From Rhyacichthys aspro (Eukaryota > Chordata > Actinopteri > Gobiiformes > Rhyacichthyidae): a DNA stretch of 64,000 bases. The DNA is taken from the NCBI GenBank assembly GCA_036850595.1, contig CM072170.1, forward strand, positions 11,686,303 through 11,750,302. Reading direction: 5' to 3'. Shown here piece after piece: positions 48,006-60,850 of the stretch. The position numbers and the translations under genes are program-made. The notes under the pieces are model-generated. The model worked only from the letters and a program-made list of their open reading frames with translations, was not told where the DNA came from and did not search any database. Numbering within the stretch: the first letter of the stretch is position 1; every line of letters starts with the position of its first letter.

Positions 48006-50772
48006 GTACCATCACTCAAAACTGCTTTGCTTTGTCGTCTTTGTCAGATGTTACTCGAGGTCAAGAAAACCTGCCTGTTGCTTTTATTTTCTTGTTGCAT
48101 TTTGTCAGACAAGCCCAGATTTACACTTTTATTTATTGCCTATTGTTGTAAAGATTGGGCAGTGAGCCTCCGCGGGCCACAACTCAAGGATGATTTTGTC
48201 AAGGCCGGTCGGCTAAATGTATTTGTGTGGTTTCTGTATTTTTCAGTAGAAAGTGGAGGGAAACCCCGCGGTGAGGCATAGCGAGCATTTTTTCTGTTTT
48301 CGCCACTCCTCCAGTAAACTCCGCACATGACAGGCAGCTGCCATTGATGGATGGCACCGCTACATTTTCTCTCCCTCGCAATCGATGTGTGCCTTCCTCT
48401 CGTTCTTCCCTCGTGGCGTTGTGGAGCACATTTAGTCTTTCTAGTTGCTTAATTCACCGCAGCAGGTGTGGTGCCACTTTTAAATAAAGGCGAGGAGCCT
48501 TGTGAGTGCGACACTGAGCCAGGAGTCTTTTTTTTTAAGGAAGACAGAAGGAGGCATGGTATATTTAAATGAAGTAGCTGGTGCTGCAATGCTACATCCA
48601 TCTCGCCTCTGCTCAGAATTAGCAAGCGAACCCTGACAGTTGTGTTTGCAATGAATAATATAATTTCATGTTTGTTTCACGCTGCACCCTCAAGGAATTG
48701 GAGCTTGAAAACACATTCTAAAGCAGTTATGTTTGTGTAGTGCAATGATTTTTCTGTCATCTATTTCACTTGGTCCGTTTGGTAATAAATGATGTTGCGC
48801 TCGCGGAGCTAGCAGACTTTCGCTGGAAACGTTGCCAGGAATACGCCATTGTTTTCCTGCAGATTATGAATATGTTTGTGTTGTGAGACCCATCCAACAT
48901 AACAATTTAGGAGGAAGAACATCAGAAGTCAGTCTATTTTAGATTCCCAATTTGGGGATGTTAATTTGGTTCCACCTTTCTAACTCAATAGGGTACATTG
49001 TGTGACCATTATTTCTTCCCTTTAAGGCAAAACAAACAAGGCTCACACAAAAGAGATTGTTTATCGTCGGAGTCTTTTCAGTGATTCACCTTACTGTATA
49101 GGTAGGACATGGTTTGAGTAATATTATTCATGTCAAGCTTTCCCCCCAAAATGAGATGTTGAGTTGGGTTCATTTATTTAGAGATTTAAAGTACCGTAAT
49201 CACAGAAACAAATGAAATACCCAAACAAAGCACTGACAAAGTAGTGAACTAGTTTATAACAATATGGTCAAGAATGTTCAAAGTACTAGTGTGGGATTAA
49301 AGAAATGGATTAATTCAACAACACAACTGACCCTTTGTTGGCTTTTGATTAGCTTGGACTGAGTTCTTTTGGATTAAACCAGGGCAGAGACCTTTCAGTA
49401 AATGTTGATTAACTTTGTTTAAAAGGTGAGCTTGGGGAACACTGCAGAACACATTGCTGCAGAATTTCTTTTCAAAAGTCCTCTCTTAATACAAAGTTAA
49501 ATGTCTGTCTTTTTAAGTATTCTAGTAGTACCCAATTTGAGTCCAACCCAGCAACATTAACAAAGCGATGAGATCAAGGGCTTGAAAAAGTAGCGTGTTT
49601 TATTTTATAGTTCATTGTTAAATTGTTTTCGAACATGAAAGACAGAGTAGAAATCTGAAGTAGTGGAGAATCTAGCATTGATTTTGGTGGAGTTCTGTTT
49701 GGGTATGAGCAAATCAAAAGGCCTCAGAGTAAAGAAGCAGAGATTGAGTAGGAGGAGAGGCTTCTTTAGTAAATAACGTTCACAGAGATCTCAGCGGTCG
49801 GACTGTGGAAGAGCGGTGCAGCGGGGAAAGCGAGCCGCGGCACGTGCACTACACCACTTCAATCTATTTATAGATCCAGCAGCGGCTCCCCTGCCATTCA
49901 CCGAGAATTATTATCATTTTCTCTCACTGCTTTAGAATTAATACAGCCGGCCCGTAGTCCGTATGCTCCTGTAATGGATTGCTTTGGGTGTTATCGTCCA
50001 GTGCCCTTGTGAGAGACAGAGGCTGAAGGGGGAGAAAAAAACGCGAACCAAGCTCTCAGCTCGGAGACATGCATGAGCGAGAATCACAAAACACAAATCA
50101 GTGCACCTGTCACGGAAGCAACGGAAAGCTGTGACACCTGCCCTTGTTTTGAAACTGGAGACGGCTACTTCAGAACCGCTTCAAACGTCCGAAAGATAAC
50201 TTTTTTCTGCCAGCGTTTTGCTTCCTTCTCCGTTCCAATTGATCCGGCAAGATGGAGTGTGCATTACCTAGCACGCAGATCAATACAAGCCACACTAATT
50301 ACACACAGGCAATCCAGAGTGGACCAACACTCATCTAACACCTCACTGTCACTTTGATCAATTTTCTGCGTTTTAAAGTTGTCATACAAAATCCTCAAGA
50401 ACTGCTATCGTCACAATTAACAAAATTAAATCAGTAAACCTCAGTCGTATGTAAATATGAAAGATAATGAGATGTAAACATAGGCCTGTGCATCAGTGCA
50501 TATTAATATTCTTGATAACATGCAGGTAAGCATTAGTTTGTTTGTTTTTTTGTACTGTGTCTATAGTGATTCTTTTACAGTATGGAAAAGTATGGAGTTT
50601 GAGAACAGGCACATCAAGACCAAAAATCCTTTTTGATACATTTTGATTGATTCAATTTCCAATGAACTAAAATGTTAAAATAAAATACAAACTGCTGAAA
50701 GCACTCTGCCATCTTCCAAAATGGTCTCATATTCTTTTTATTTGACAAAATCCTTTAAAAAGCCTATGAGCC

Positions 50773-50845
50773 GGCCCCATAGCCCAACCAGTAGAAAGAA
50801 TAGCTCATAGGACTGGACTGAATTGTTCAATATCTGCCTCGGGCC
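50773..50845 (+). pseudogene. Degenerate tRNA-like sequence
   Basis: 73 nt, starting GGCCCCATAGCCCAACCAGT and ending TCGGGCC. The ends can pair as an acceptor stem with one mismatch, TAGCCCAACCAGTAGA resembles an A box, and GTTCAATATC resembles a T loop/B box. The start is like that of a vertebrate tRNA-Thr. The D, anticodon and T stems do not pair well, so at most this is a decayed tRNA or SINE head. Two longer alternative hairpins overlap it (50,763-50,811 and 50,814-50,855). Confidence 0.25.
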
Positions 50846-51863
50846 ATTCAGTCCATGTCATTCATTCTTTTTCACTTTTTGTTCAGCGATAATAGCAAAC
50901 TCACAAAAATTCTGCAATGAGAAAAATGTTGGATCGCACAGCTGAGAGGCAGTACTTAAAACGCAATTACACGGGTTCTCCAACCATCTTCTTTTTCATG
51001 TATGTCCTAAAGTAAAGGTTTGTATGAGCTATTCATGAAAGTAAACTGAGCCCTTTTGAGTCTCTTTTCGAACAGCACTTTACGGTAAGGCCAGACGACT
51101 CAAAGCCTCTGCGGATTTGGGATGGATTACCAACGGACGCAGACTAACCCGCCTCTGTCTCTGTTGGATTTGTATCGAGTAAAAGTGGAAGTGTAAATGA
51201 CAAAAGCTCCTTTACAGAACAAGCGAAACCGACAGATTATCTTCAAATAATAAGTCAAGTACTGGATCTATTTATGAGTGCGTGCTGTATCTTTTACGGT
51301 AACAAACTGTCTTGCTTTCTATATTTTAGGAGAAAAGCGGCATTTTTCACAAGCGCACAGTCTGGACACAGCGTGCAATTACCAGTGACAGACAAAGCTC
51401 TCTATTTACCTGCAAACTAATGCTGATGAAAACTTGCACCCTGTAATTGTAGATCAGCCAGACTCCGAGTAATGACTTAATTGGTATTGTGCCCAGACAC
51501 CCGTACACACAGTGACTCGGCTCGGCTGCTATCACACCTTCACGCAGTCTATCTCCCCCTCCCTCTGTTAGTCACACATTTGCGCGGTTGTGTCGACCGT
51601 GCGGGGCGTGTAAAGTCACTTGTGATGCAGACGCCGTAGCTACGTCTTCCTCTCCAAACTATTCTCAAGGATAAAGCGTACCCGGCTTCTTCTCTCGTTG
51701 CCCCCAGCATATGTGGCAACAAAACCTTGATTTGTTTCTCTCAATATCAACAGGGCTCCGTCGGAAAGCTGGCAAAAGTTCATTGTGTGGGATTGTTATG
51801 TGCAGGCTAAATCACACAGCTTGTTGTTGTCGTTTCAAGGTCAGCGCAGAAAGAAAACATAAT

Positions 51864-51907
51864 AAAAAAAAAGGCTTGTGTACAAAAAAAAAGAAAAAAA
51901 AAGAAAA
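51864..51907. repeat. A-rich low-complexity tract
   Basis: Several A runs interrupted by short G/C-containing pieces. Confidence 0.85.
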
Positions 51908-52551
51908 TGCTGTTCTCCCGGTATTTTTTAAATCATATTGTGAGCTGGAGCTTCACAGTCAAAATCAATCTGGATGCTCCTTTCTGCAATTCAAAGAAAT
52001 ATGTCAGCAACTTGCTAATAATTGTGTTTGAATTCACATGCAGGGAATGGCTTTGAATGTGGCTAATGAGAAGCCGTCTGCCAGCAGCTTCCAAAGGCGG
52101 AAATGCAGTTGTGGTGCTGCGTTCCACGTTGGCACATCATTCAAACGCCTATAGACAGGGTTAATTGGCCGATTAGAGAAAACATCCTATAGTGATGATG
52201 AAAGGAATGCAGATTTGTATTTTCTCTGGTATGATTTCTGCAGTGTGCTCTCAGAAGTCTTCAGGATGTCAGTAGATATTTCTTTGATCGTTGGTGTAGA
52301 TATAACATCTGTAGAACCGTGCGTTGTGATTTTGTGATTGTGGTATTTGACATTGTGCTAATTGTGCTAACAGTGTCTCATTAAATGGTCAAAAATCACT
52401 TAAAAAATGATTTATGTGAAAACATAATTGCAGGGCTGTGAAGGAACAATTATTTCAAGGTTTCTGTTCGTCGTGTTATGCTTCTCTTTCAGCTTTGATT
52501 ACAATATGAGTATGTACGTTACCAACATCAATAATTCCTGCTTGTGTCCAG

Positions 52552-52729
52552 GTGGGTCTGCAGCGCTGGTGGGAGCAGGAGATCCCCGTGGACGGCCCCA
52601 TCAACAAAGGAGAGCTCATGACGCACAACCTGACCGAGCTCATAAAGCCCGAGTCCTACGAGGTGCGCCTCACGCCCATCACGCGTTTCGGAGAGGGCGA
52701 CTCTACCGTACGCATTGTCACATACAGCG
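52552..52729 (+). CDS. mdga2: mdga2 exon: FNIII-like domain, C-terminal half
   Basis: Phase 0 entry after cttgtgtccag, reading [20 protein letters not shown] and on to [14 protein letters not shown] plus one base; donor gtgagt, phase 1 exit. There are 59 full codons. The sequence [17 protein letters not shown] is the typical FNIII F-G strand region (Y-x-V-R-x-x-P-x-x-x-x-G-x-G). One sequon (NLT in [10 protein letters not shown]) is present. It joins in frame to the exon at 47857 and to the microexon at 59115. Confidence 0.93.
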
Positions 52730-54483
52730 GTGAGTGCTTCAACTGTCTGTTTCCTTAAGCGCTGAGCATTTGGAGAGGATAAATAAGGCAAGTAAAGGAG
52801 CTGAGTTTGGTTTAGTCTAATGCTCACACATGCGGTCGCACAGGTGGAATAATTAAAGCTGCAGCTGCTAGCGCTATCTGTCGGCTAATGTGGTAGGACT
52901 GAAATGAACTAGAGTTAAGGAGCTGCATTTTGATACATGCTCATCGACACAGCTATTTAAAGTTCACATAAGAGCAGCTGCTGTTATAATGATCCTTATA
53001 ATTACATATGGGATGAACAAGAAAGGTCCTGTCATTAAAATAATAGCTCCACACGTGAAGTCGTCTACTTCAGTCAACCAGCACAAGTCCAAATGAGACG
53101 TGAGGCACTGACTAAGCGTTGACCTTCACAATTTGAGTCAGGTTGCGTCTGGACAGGGCTAAAGGCCATGACTCACTTTCGCTTTAGTCATTCTCTTCAA
53201 ACACAAACGTTTTTTTTCACCTTTTCCTAGAGGGTATGGCCTGTGCACTACGAGATGGTATGCAGTGAACGTGAATGTGATTTTCAGTTTAATATTGCAA
53301 ACATTTAAGTTGGTTCTTGGCCTGGTCGAGCACCACATGGCTGCTGTAAAAATATCAGATGTAGTTACAGAGCAACAGCGGGCGGCTCACTGCCAAATAA
53401 GACAATAACTGTTATGCTGCTGTCAGATTTTTAAATTTAGTTGATATATTGAAGGTTTTGAATCAGGGTTGTAGTAGTAGATCGACTGCCAGCAGAACAT
53501 CACATGGAGCTCTGAATAGTATGCCAGCCTTTGCTTCAAAACACACTGTATACCTCTGGCGGATTGAAAAGCTGCTCACAATTGGCGGACGATTCAGTGC
53601 CTGTGAGAAGAACTGGCTGGAACTCAAAGTACCCACACTAGTATCCACAGTCGGCCCAGCAGTGCCACTGAACACATGCACAGGTACTTGAGATGTGCAT
53701 TTTGAGAAACAAACCTGCTGAATGTTTTTCTGTTCAACACAGACTGCCGAGCTCTTCCTGAGTTGTGCTGCTGCAGTTGTGAATAATTCAGTTTCACTGC
53801 AGCTTATCGCAGCTGATGGAAAGAGAACGGAGAAACAGGGGGAAGAGGGAGTGCAACTTCCTCCGCTGCTGTTATTTTCGTAGTAGGCTGTGATACTGTG
53901 TGGTCTTGCTTTACCTTAAATAGACTTCCTCTGAAATGTCGAATTGAGCCAAAGAAAAGAAAAGACAAGAGAAAAGAGGATAATTACAGCAGAGGAGGGA
54001 GTTCAGATGAGACTTAGAGTGACAAAGTTATAGCTAAAGTTCTTAGAGCCAGTGCTGATGTGTGAAGGGATATCCAACCAGAGACCAGACTAATAATTAT
54101 CACCCCAGGGCTGCTTGGTTCTGCCTCAGAGCAGAGCCACACTGTAGCAGGGTAGTGTAGGTCTGAGATGATACAGTCCAGGATCCTCTCTATTATCACC
54201 GCACAACAGTTAGATCTCTTTGAACTACAGCTGGGAGTCACATGGTCCCTCATGAAGTGATTTACAATACACTGTCCACAATACCATTATAACAGCACAG
54301 CCATTCTGCAAACATTTTTATTTACAATTTTTTTTACATTGTATTATGATATCTGTGAAAATAAAGTGGAAAGATATATATTGTCCCACTTATTTCATTC
54401 ATACTTTCTCTTAAAGCTGACCAGGCCGCATTAGTTTTTATTACACTGTCCAGGTCTAGGAATGAGGCTATGTATTTTCCAGG

Positions 54484-54508
54484 AAAACGTTCCATAGTGT
54501 TATTTTAA
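54484..54508 (-). repeat. Dispersed repeat end, TTAAAGCA family
   Basis: The reverse complement begins TTAAAATAACACTATGGAAC, 17 of the first 20 positions as in the 60,827 copy, then one extra base before TTTT. Confidence 0.45.
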
Positions 54509-56130
54509 GGACACTTCACTTACTGTAGTAATGTATGCAGTATTGTTTTTTTAATGACAAGCTCCATTGCTAAGTTTAGAACAGGTATATGAGCTGCGTT
54601 GCCTTTGCCCGGTCAGCCCAGTGATCATTGTGATGCACAGAAAAAGCGATGGCAGCAGCTTTTCTGTGAATTGGCGAGAAAACACAAAAGTGGTTATAGT
54701 GTCCCCAGCTGTAGGATGAAGGATGGCAGTTGTCAGTGAGCTCCGAAGATGCTCCTTTACATTTTGCTGCAGTGACAAACTCAGCATCTGTTTGGTGTTC
54801 CTCGTAACACTTCCCTCTTTTTTAGTTTCCTTCTCGATGCAGAATTTAGTGCCCGAACCCTCTAAAAACCGCACCGCAAGACAGTAAAACACTGTTACTT
54901 CTTAATTTTTCATTTTTATGCAGCCTACAGTGACTTATATAGTAAGGTCCTTGTCATAAAATAAAAAGCTGTGTTTAGCTGTATTAAATACCGTTTTATG
55001 TGTATGATGAGCTCAAACGTTTGCCAAAGCCAAGATGATATTATAGGAGCAGTGCTTTGGTGTAATCTCTGTTGGAGTGTTTGTGTAGTCGCTGTCTCAA
55101 CTTTACAGTGTTTACATTGAATGTATGTTTACACAAATACATGGTGCTTTTTTCCAACACTTATGCCAAAAGCTGCAAACATTTTTTGTGTATTTGTCTA
55201 TTTATGCCTCCGTTTTAGATCATTCAGATGCTTTTTGTGTGTTAGAACTGTTTGCTGATGTGCTTTTAAGCTACAGTAAATCTCATCCAAGTGGAAAGCC
55301 ATCAAGGATTCAGTGCTTGTGTGGATGTGTCACACACATGCTGATGCAAGAACACGATAATATGTTGGGAATTTTTGTACATGAGATATTTGGGTTCATC
55401 CAAAACTCGGAGAGGCACAGCAGTCTGATTTAAATTTAGCCACACTGATATTGTTTAAACTGTTGCTTGGAGCAATGTAACCGTCGCAGGGCTTTTTCAG
55501 AACGTCATGGCAGCCGCCCAGAGCCACTAAACATGATGGATGGGTAGCTCTGCAAGCACGGATTATACGAGGTCAGTGAAAAAAAAAGAGCCAGGCCACT
55601 GCTGTCGTCTGCGAGAACACTTGGCTACGGCCGCTGAATTGTCTACTGCTCTGTAATACAGCCGCAGGCTAGTGGGACGGAAACCCTGCCAAGAAGAAGT
55701 CAGTGTTGGTAGCCAGAGCGGCCTCTGTGGACCGCTGTCCTTTGGCAGTCAATGAGCTTACTTTGTGTTTCAATCAAAATTAGGAGATTTGGATGGAAAG
55801 CAGTCGTACATCAAACAGCAGTTTGTTTTGTCCTCTCACTTGGACAAGTCTGAAATACTGAAGACCTCATACCAGCTGGAGTTGTTTACCTTGAGCACTA
55901 TCAAAATTACATTTGAACCTCTGTCATTATCTGCAGTTATAGAAAGAAAACAAGAGTGCAGTTTTTAAAAATGTGTTTTAAAGAATTTTTAGCCTTTCAC
56001 AAAAACATATTGACAGTAGAAGTGAAAGTACGTTGTTAGATGCATTTGCATTTGCTGCGAACTGTGTCTTTATTCAGCAGCTGTTTCAATGGTTCAAAAA
56101 GTCATACTGTTAATGGAAGCTTTACGCGCC

Positions 56131-56190
56131 TCATGTGTTGTATCCAGCAGAATGGTCCTTTCATGTGTTGTATCCAGCAGAATGGTCCTT
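56131..56190. repeat. Perfect 30-bp tandem duplication
   Basis: Bases 56,131-56,160 are repeated exactly at 56,161-56,190, and the first four bases of the unit follow once more. The unit begins TCATGTGTTGTATCC. Confidence 0.97.
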
Positions 56191-56818
56191 TCATAGTAAT
56201 TTAATTAAATGTAACTGAGTAAAAGTGGCATCTTTCTGCAGATGTCCACAGGAAAAAGGATATGTTTTCATTAAACTTCATCTCATGATTTAAAATGTTA
56301 CTAAATTAACTGTAATGATACCAGTAACAACTCTGATACTGACTACAGCGGATGTAACTTGACCAGCAGCATTAGCAGCTTTGACATATTAACCAATGAT
56401 TAACCCTGATTAACCAAGTAACCAGGGCCTTAATAACTCGTATTGTGTTGCTTTGGACTGACCTAACGAAGACTTTTCACTCTGCTCTTCTAGACTCCGT
56501 AGACATCTGAGTTGGAAGTAAGCTGCTCTGTTAGTAAGTGTGCGTCGCAGGAAGTATGTGTGCATACAGCAGAGCTAACGTAGCCTGTGGGCCTGCTCTG
56601 TGCTCTGCTTGATTTCCTCACTGGGGGTAGAGACATGCTAGAGCAGACCCATTCATCTGGACGAGGGCACAGAGAGGCCGCCTGGGGAAGTTGCAGGACA
56701 AGGAAACATATTTTCATAAGCACAGCATTGGTAGCAGGAAGAATGGTTTGGAGGGAGTGAAATGGGGTGAGGGAAGTTGGTGGGGGGGTTGATACAAGAA
56801 ATAAGAGAAAGAACTGGT

Positions 56819-56833
56819 AAAAAAAAAAAAAAA
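56819..56833. repeat. Poly-A tract (15 A)
   Basis: An uninterrupted A run following a purine-rich stretch. Confidence 0.9.
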
Positions 56834-58050
56834 GTTTGAAAAAAGTCAGCATCCGTTTTACAGGCCCGAGGCAGTAAGTTGTCATTTAAAACATTTCTTT
56901 GCAGCAGCCGAGATGATTTCTATTCCCTTTTTTCTTGTCTTTTATTGCAGCAGCACTGATATTTGCAGTGGAGTGTAGATTTACTAGGCCAACCAGTGTA
57001 AAATGCAGGTATTTTCTCTGCAATCTTTACACGATGAGTGTGTATAGGCTGTTCTTAGTGGGGTTACGCCCTCCCTGTGGATTCAGCTGCAGCCTTACGC
57101 TCCACTGCATTTTTTATAAGCTACAATTGAAAATGCAATGCTAGTACATTCTCATTCTGTCCAAGAGCAAAATGTCTCTGTCTTTGGGTGTTCTTTTCCA
57201 GAGCCTTCCATCGAATCGGCTACCTTTGCTTTCCTCAGTCTTCAGTACACGTTTTCCCTTGTTCCAATCATTTGTTATTACTCACTTTAATTGGTTGGAT
57301 TAAAATCAATTTGCCCCGAGAACAACAAGGATACATAAATCATGCGGTAACGTAGCTTTGCGCTAAAGCTGATGTATTGCATGTATAAAGCCGGTCAGCA
57401 ATCGATCATGAAAATGCCCATGAATCTTCTTGACAGGTTAAATGGTATTTACTCTGCAAAAAGTGAAGTACGGACTAACTGGCTCGTTGCAACTCTGTGT
57501 GATACCCTTGACCTTTCTGTGTTGGCTGCAGCGCTAGCCTCTTAAATTATCAATGAGGGAAGCATTGAGCCACCGTTGGGTGGACAGAATGCAAAACAAG
57601 CCTTGTATGATGTTAATGGACTCTAGTTATCAGAGTTTTGTCCCAAAGTTACACCGTTTCAATTCACAAAACTGGAAACAGAAAAAGGGAAGGATGTTAC
57701 AGGGAGGTGATTAACAGAGCGCTTCATGATTATTACTCATTTCTCTGATTTATGGGCTTTGTAAATGGACGTCTAAAATAGGCTTGGCACTCTAAATGGA
57801 AGTCACCTTGGACAAGAACATCAGCAATGTCGCTAAATGGCAATAATGATAAGCAGTTGCTCTGTAAGCTTATTAATGTGGCCAGGCTGGTCTTCCTAAT
57901 CCCTCCGTCTGTCTTTTTGTTAACAGACGACGGGCTCCCACCTTTTCAACTTCAAATCCCTCTTACTCTGATTTTCATAATATGGTACAGCTGCACTGAA
58001 CTTAGATTTCCTTGTCTGGCTCTCATTAATATAAGAATTTTTCATGTATC

Positions 58051-58070
58051 AAAGGGATGGTTCAATATTT
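58051..58070 (+). repeat. Dispersed repeat end, AAAGGGATGGTT family
   Basis: Second copy of the motif at 6029, same orientation. Downstream sequences of the two copies are not obviously alike beyond the first 20 or so bases. Confidence 0.4.
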
Positions 58071-59114
58071 GAAAGTGGCCTCTATGATGTACCTACAAAG
58101 GCCTCTTTCATACATGTCGTTCTGCGTTTTAGGACTTGGATATTGTGATACGTCCATACTGTCTGTGGTTTGTTATTTGTAAAAGCCCTTCTAGACCCAT
58201 GCCCCTACTAGCCATGGCTGTAAATAGTAAAGTATGTGACATAATAAAATGAAATGTACTTGTCCCTATCAAATAAAGTTCAAATAAATAAGTGTGTAAA
58301 GTAACATAGATTATGTTAAAATTCCATTACCATTACTTTAGGAAATGACTTTCTCTTGAAAAACAAGTGTGAGCAGCTGCTGGTTAATTAAAGACGCTGG
58401 GTGCCATTATAATGAAGGGTTTTCAAAAAGTTCTACACAGCATCTGTGATTATGTAAATATATTTTAGCACTGTGAAGGTTTGGAAATAATGTGTTGTTT
58501 TTCTGACCACATCCCATGAGCTAAACCAAACTGACTTCCTTTTGAGAAAACCATATGCTTGTCATTTGTTAATTAACTGCCCATTTAGATTCATGCATAT
58601 ATTAATTAAATGTAAACTTATTTTTCCAAACATATTTTCTTCAACTGCAGCCAGCTAATTGAGCAAATAAAAAGGGTCCGTCTCCCTTTGGTTAAACATT
58701 TGGTCGATGATTTGGGCACAGTCCTTGTCAGTGGTCTCTACCTTTTAGCTGCAGTATGTGCTTACTACTTGCTTGCACATTGTAAAAAGCAATAAACCTT
58801 GACAAAGATGGAGTAGGACCACTCTAATATGCTTCTACTGTTCTTTAATATCAGAGAAAATATGTGCAGTCCTCCTGTGGGACACTTTAGTTTGTTTTAT
58901 GAGACTCCAGCACAACTGCAAAGTTTGCAAGCACTAAGGGTATACATGTCCACTTATATTAGCGCTGAAGACAAAAGTTTGAGAGCAGCATCAAATGGGT
59001 AGTGCCTTTACAACTGTGTGGGAATGTTTTAATGTTGTTTTTCTAATGCAAAAATGACTGTAAATGACTGTGATTTTTTTGTCATTCTGATCAACTGTCT
59101 TCTCTCTCTTGCAG

Positions 59115-59135
59115 CTCCCATCAACCCTCACCTGA
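59115..59135 (+). CDS. mdga2: mdga2 microexon (21 nt): FNIII to MAM linker
   Basis: Only 21 nt long: acceptor tctctctcttgcag, then CT (completing Ala), PINPHL, and an A that starts an Arg codon, followed by the donor gtaagt. The consensus donor and a long pyrimidine tract make the call strong despite the size. The microexon is phase 1/1 and divisible by three, so skipping it would remove seven residues (net) without a frameshift. The peptide it makes with its neighbours, APINPHLREFHC, matches the MDGA2 linker between FNIII and MAM and argues against MDGA1. It is far too short to appear in a length-filtered open reading frame list. Confidence 0.9.
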   Translation, partial: LPSTLT

Positions 59136-60286
59136 GTAAGTACGACTTTGCATGTCTCTCTGTGTTGCAACCCAGTCTGTACAAGCAGCAGGGACACATC
59201 CCATAGCGCTCTGACTGTCCACATGTCACACTGCACCAGGAGACCCCTCTAAGTGAGCAGCACTAAATCAAATATGATAGATGAGGCTTTCCCTCAGAAC
59301 CACTGGTTAAAGCTGCACCAGGCCGGTCGAGGTGCACAGACACAGGACAGCGTGCACGTATTAGAGCTTTCTGTGAATACATTTCACGCTCTGTGATTTG
59401 TGCCGTTATGTATTCATGCATTTGTGCAGTAGCTCTGTATATCCTTTTTTACGTTTAGTCCCATTTACGATGCATTTCATTGTTGAAACTTAACAAATTC
59501 ACATTATTCATGCCTTGAGATCCCACACTTAATCATTGTTTGCCTTGCTGCGGTGGGAAGCTGCGTATCACGGCTTATTTATTTAAATATATTTTCATGG
59601 TGGGTGTTTGCATCACAACATAATAACAAACATCCTAATCACCAACATCATTATCCCAATCCCTGAAGGAACTCTTACCTGAACGCTGTGTAGTCCTCCC
59701 TCCAAATCCCGCTATCTCCCCAAAGCTCACAAAGCAACAACGCTCAGTTTAACTCTGCGGATGGGGGCGTCAGAGTCTAGCGCCGGGAGCTAGACCTCCA
59801 TTTACACGAGCCTATGCATATAAGGAAGAGAGTCAGGGGGCCCGCGACCCGGCCTCTGCCTGTTTCTCTCCTCGCTGTGCCTCGCAGCATCAGTCCGTCC
59901 GCCCACACACTCCCTCTCGGCCTATGTTACCGCCATTACCTGAGTAAAAGCCGCACATTCTGCTCCTCTCAAGGTCACCACTCCAAACTGCTCCCAGCTA
60001 CGTTTTAATAAATCAATGAATATTTATCAGAACACATGGCTGCATGCTGAATCCGAGCTCCCCTCTTTTCACTATCTCTTTGAGGACATTGTTTAACAGC
60101 GGTGTGTCCTCCGGTTAGTGTTTTACTTTGTTTCGTGCATGGATTAAATGGGGATGTTGACACTGTTGAACCCGGCACTACCCCTTCATTACACTGAGTA
60201 GGTTACTTCCCTCTTCATGCATCTATTAGTGTATCCTGCACTCACCGCCATGTGACCCACACACCTTATGCTAGACTAACAATTAC

Positions 60287-60317
60287 TTTTTTTTTCTTTT
60301 TCTTTTTTTTTTTTCTT
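60287..60317. repeat. T-rich tract
   Basis: Long T runs with isolated C residues; low complexity. Confidence 0.9.
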
Positions 60318-60826
60318 GAAGTTTCATTGCCTGTGTGCACACTTCACTGGTTTAAAAAATGCAGCCAGAGGCCCCGGAGTACGACACAGAGGAGGGAGGT
60401 GACTCGGGTCCCCCACCTTTACACCCACTACGCACAAGATGGAGTGTGATAGAAGACAGGGGAGGCGGTGTCAATTTTCCAAACTGATTGCATAGACTCC
60501 TACTAGTGAGACACGAGAAAACATCCAAGGACAATCACCTCATTTTTCCAGGGTTAAGAGCCATCATTTCTCAAACTCGCCAGCAGTGCAACGCCTCACT
60601 CCTCACTTTGTCTAACTGGGCCTAGATAATCATTAAATATCTGTAAAATGAATGAACAGAAGTACACAACCCTATTTGTCATTGGTTATTAATTATTAGT
60701 TTAATGCAAGCTCATGAACTTATTTTCTGAACAACAACTGGATTAAATTACCTTGTGGAGGCGGTGAGTCGCAGATGGTGCACTCAACCTACCAGATTTT
60801 CAAATAAAAGAAACATGCTGCTCCTG

Positions 60827-60850
60827 TTAAAGCAACACTATGCAACTTTT
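60827..60850 (+). repeat. Dispersed repeat end, TTAAAGCA family
   Basis: Begins TTAAAGCAACACTATGCAAC and continues TTTT. It is the plus-orientation member of a three-copy set in this window; all three abut TTAA. Confidence 0.5.

Larger units (their letters stand above)
48006..52551 (+). other. mdga2: mdga2 intron within the FNIII domain (4546 nt, phase 0)
   Basis: It contains a degenerate tRNA-like segment (50,773-50,845) and an A-rich tract (51,864-51,907). No coding sequence is recognised. Confidence 0.85.
52730..59114 (+). other. mdga2: mdga2 intron between FNIII and the microexon (6385 nt, phase 1)
   Basis: It contains two transposon-like ends (54,484-54,508 minus; 58,051-58,070 plus), a perfect 30-bp tandem duplication (56,131-56,190), and a poly-A run (56,819-56,833). 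Open frames on both strands at 53,449-53,691 have no recognisable match. Confidence 0.85.

Noticed and set aside
53449..53691. Open frames of 72 to 80 codons on both strands, the plus one ending near a donor-like CACAG|gtactt
   Set aside because: No recognisable protein, no clear acceptor with matching phase, and the frame does not fit mdga2.
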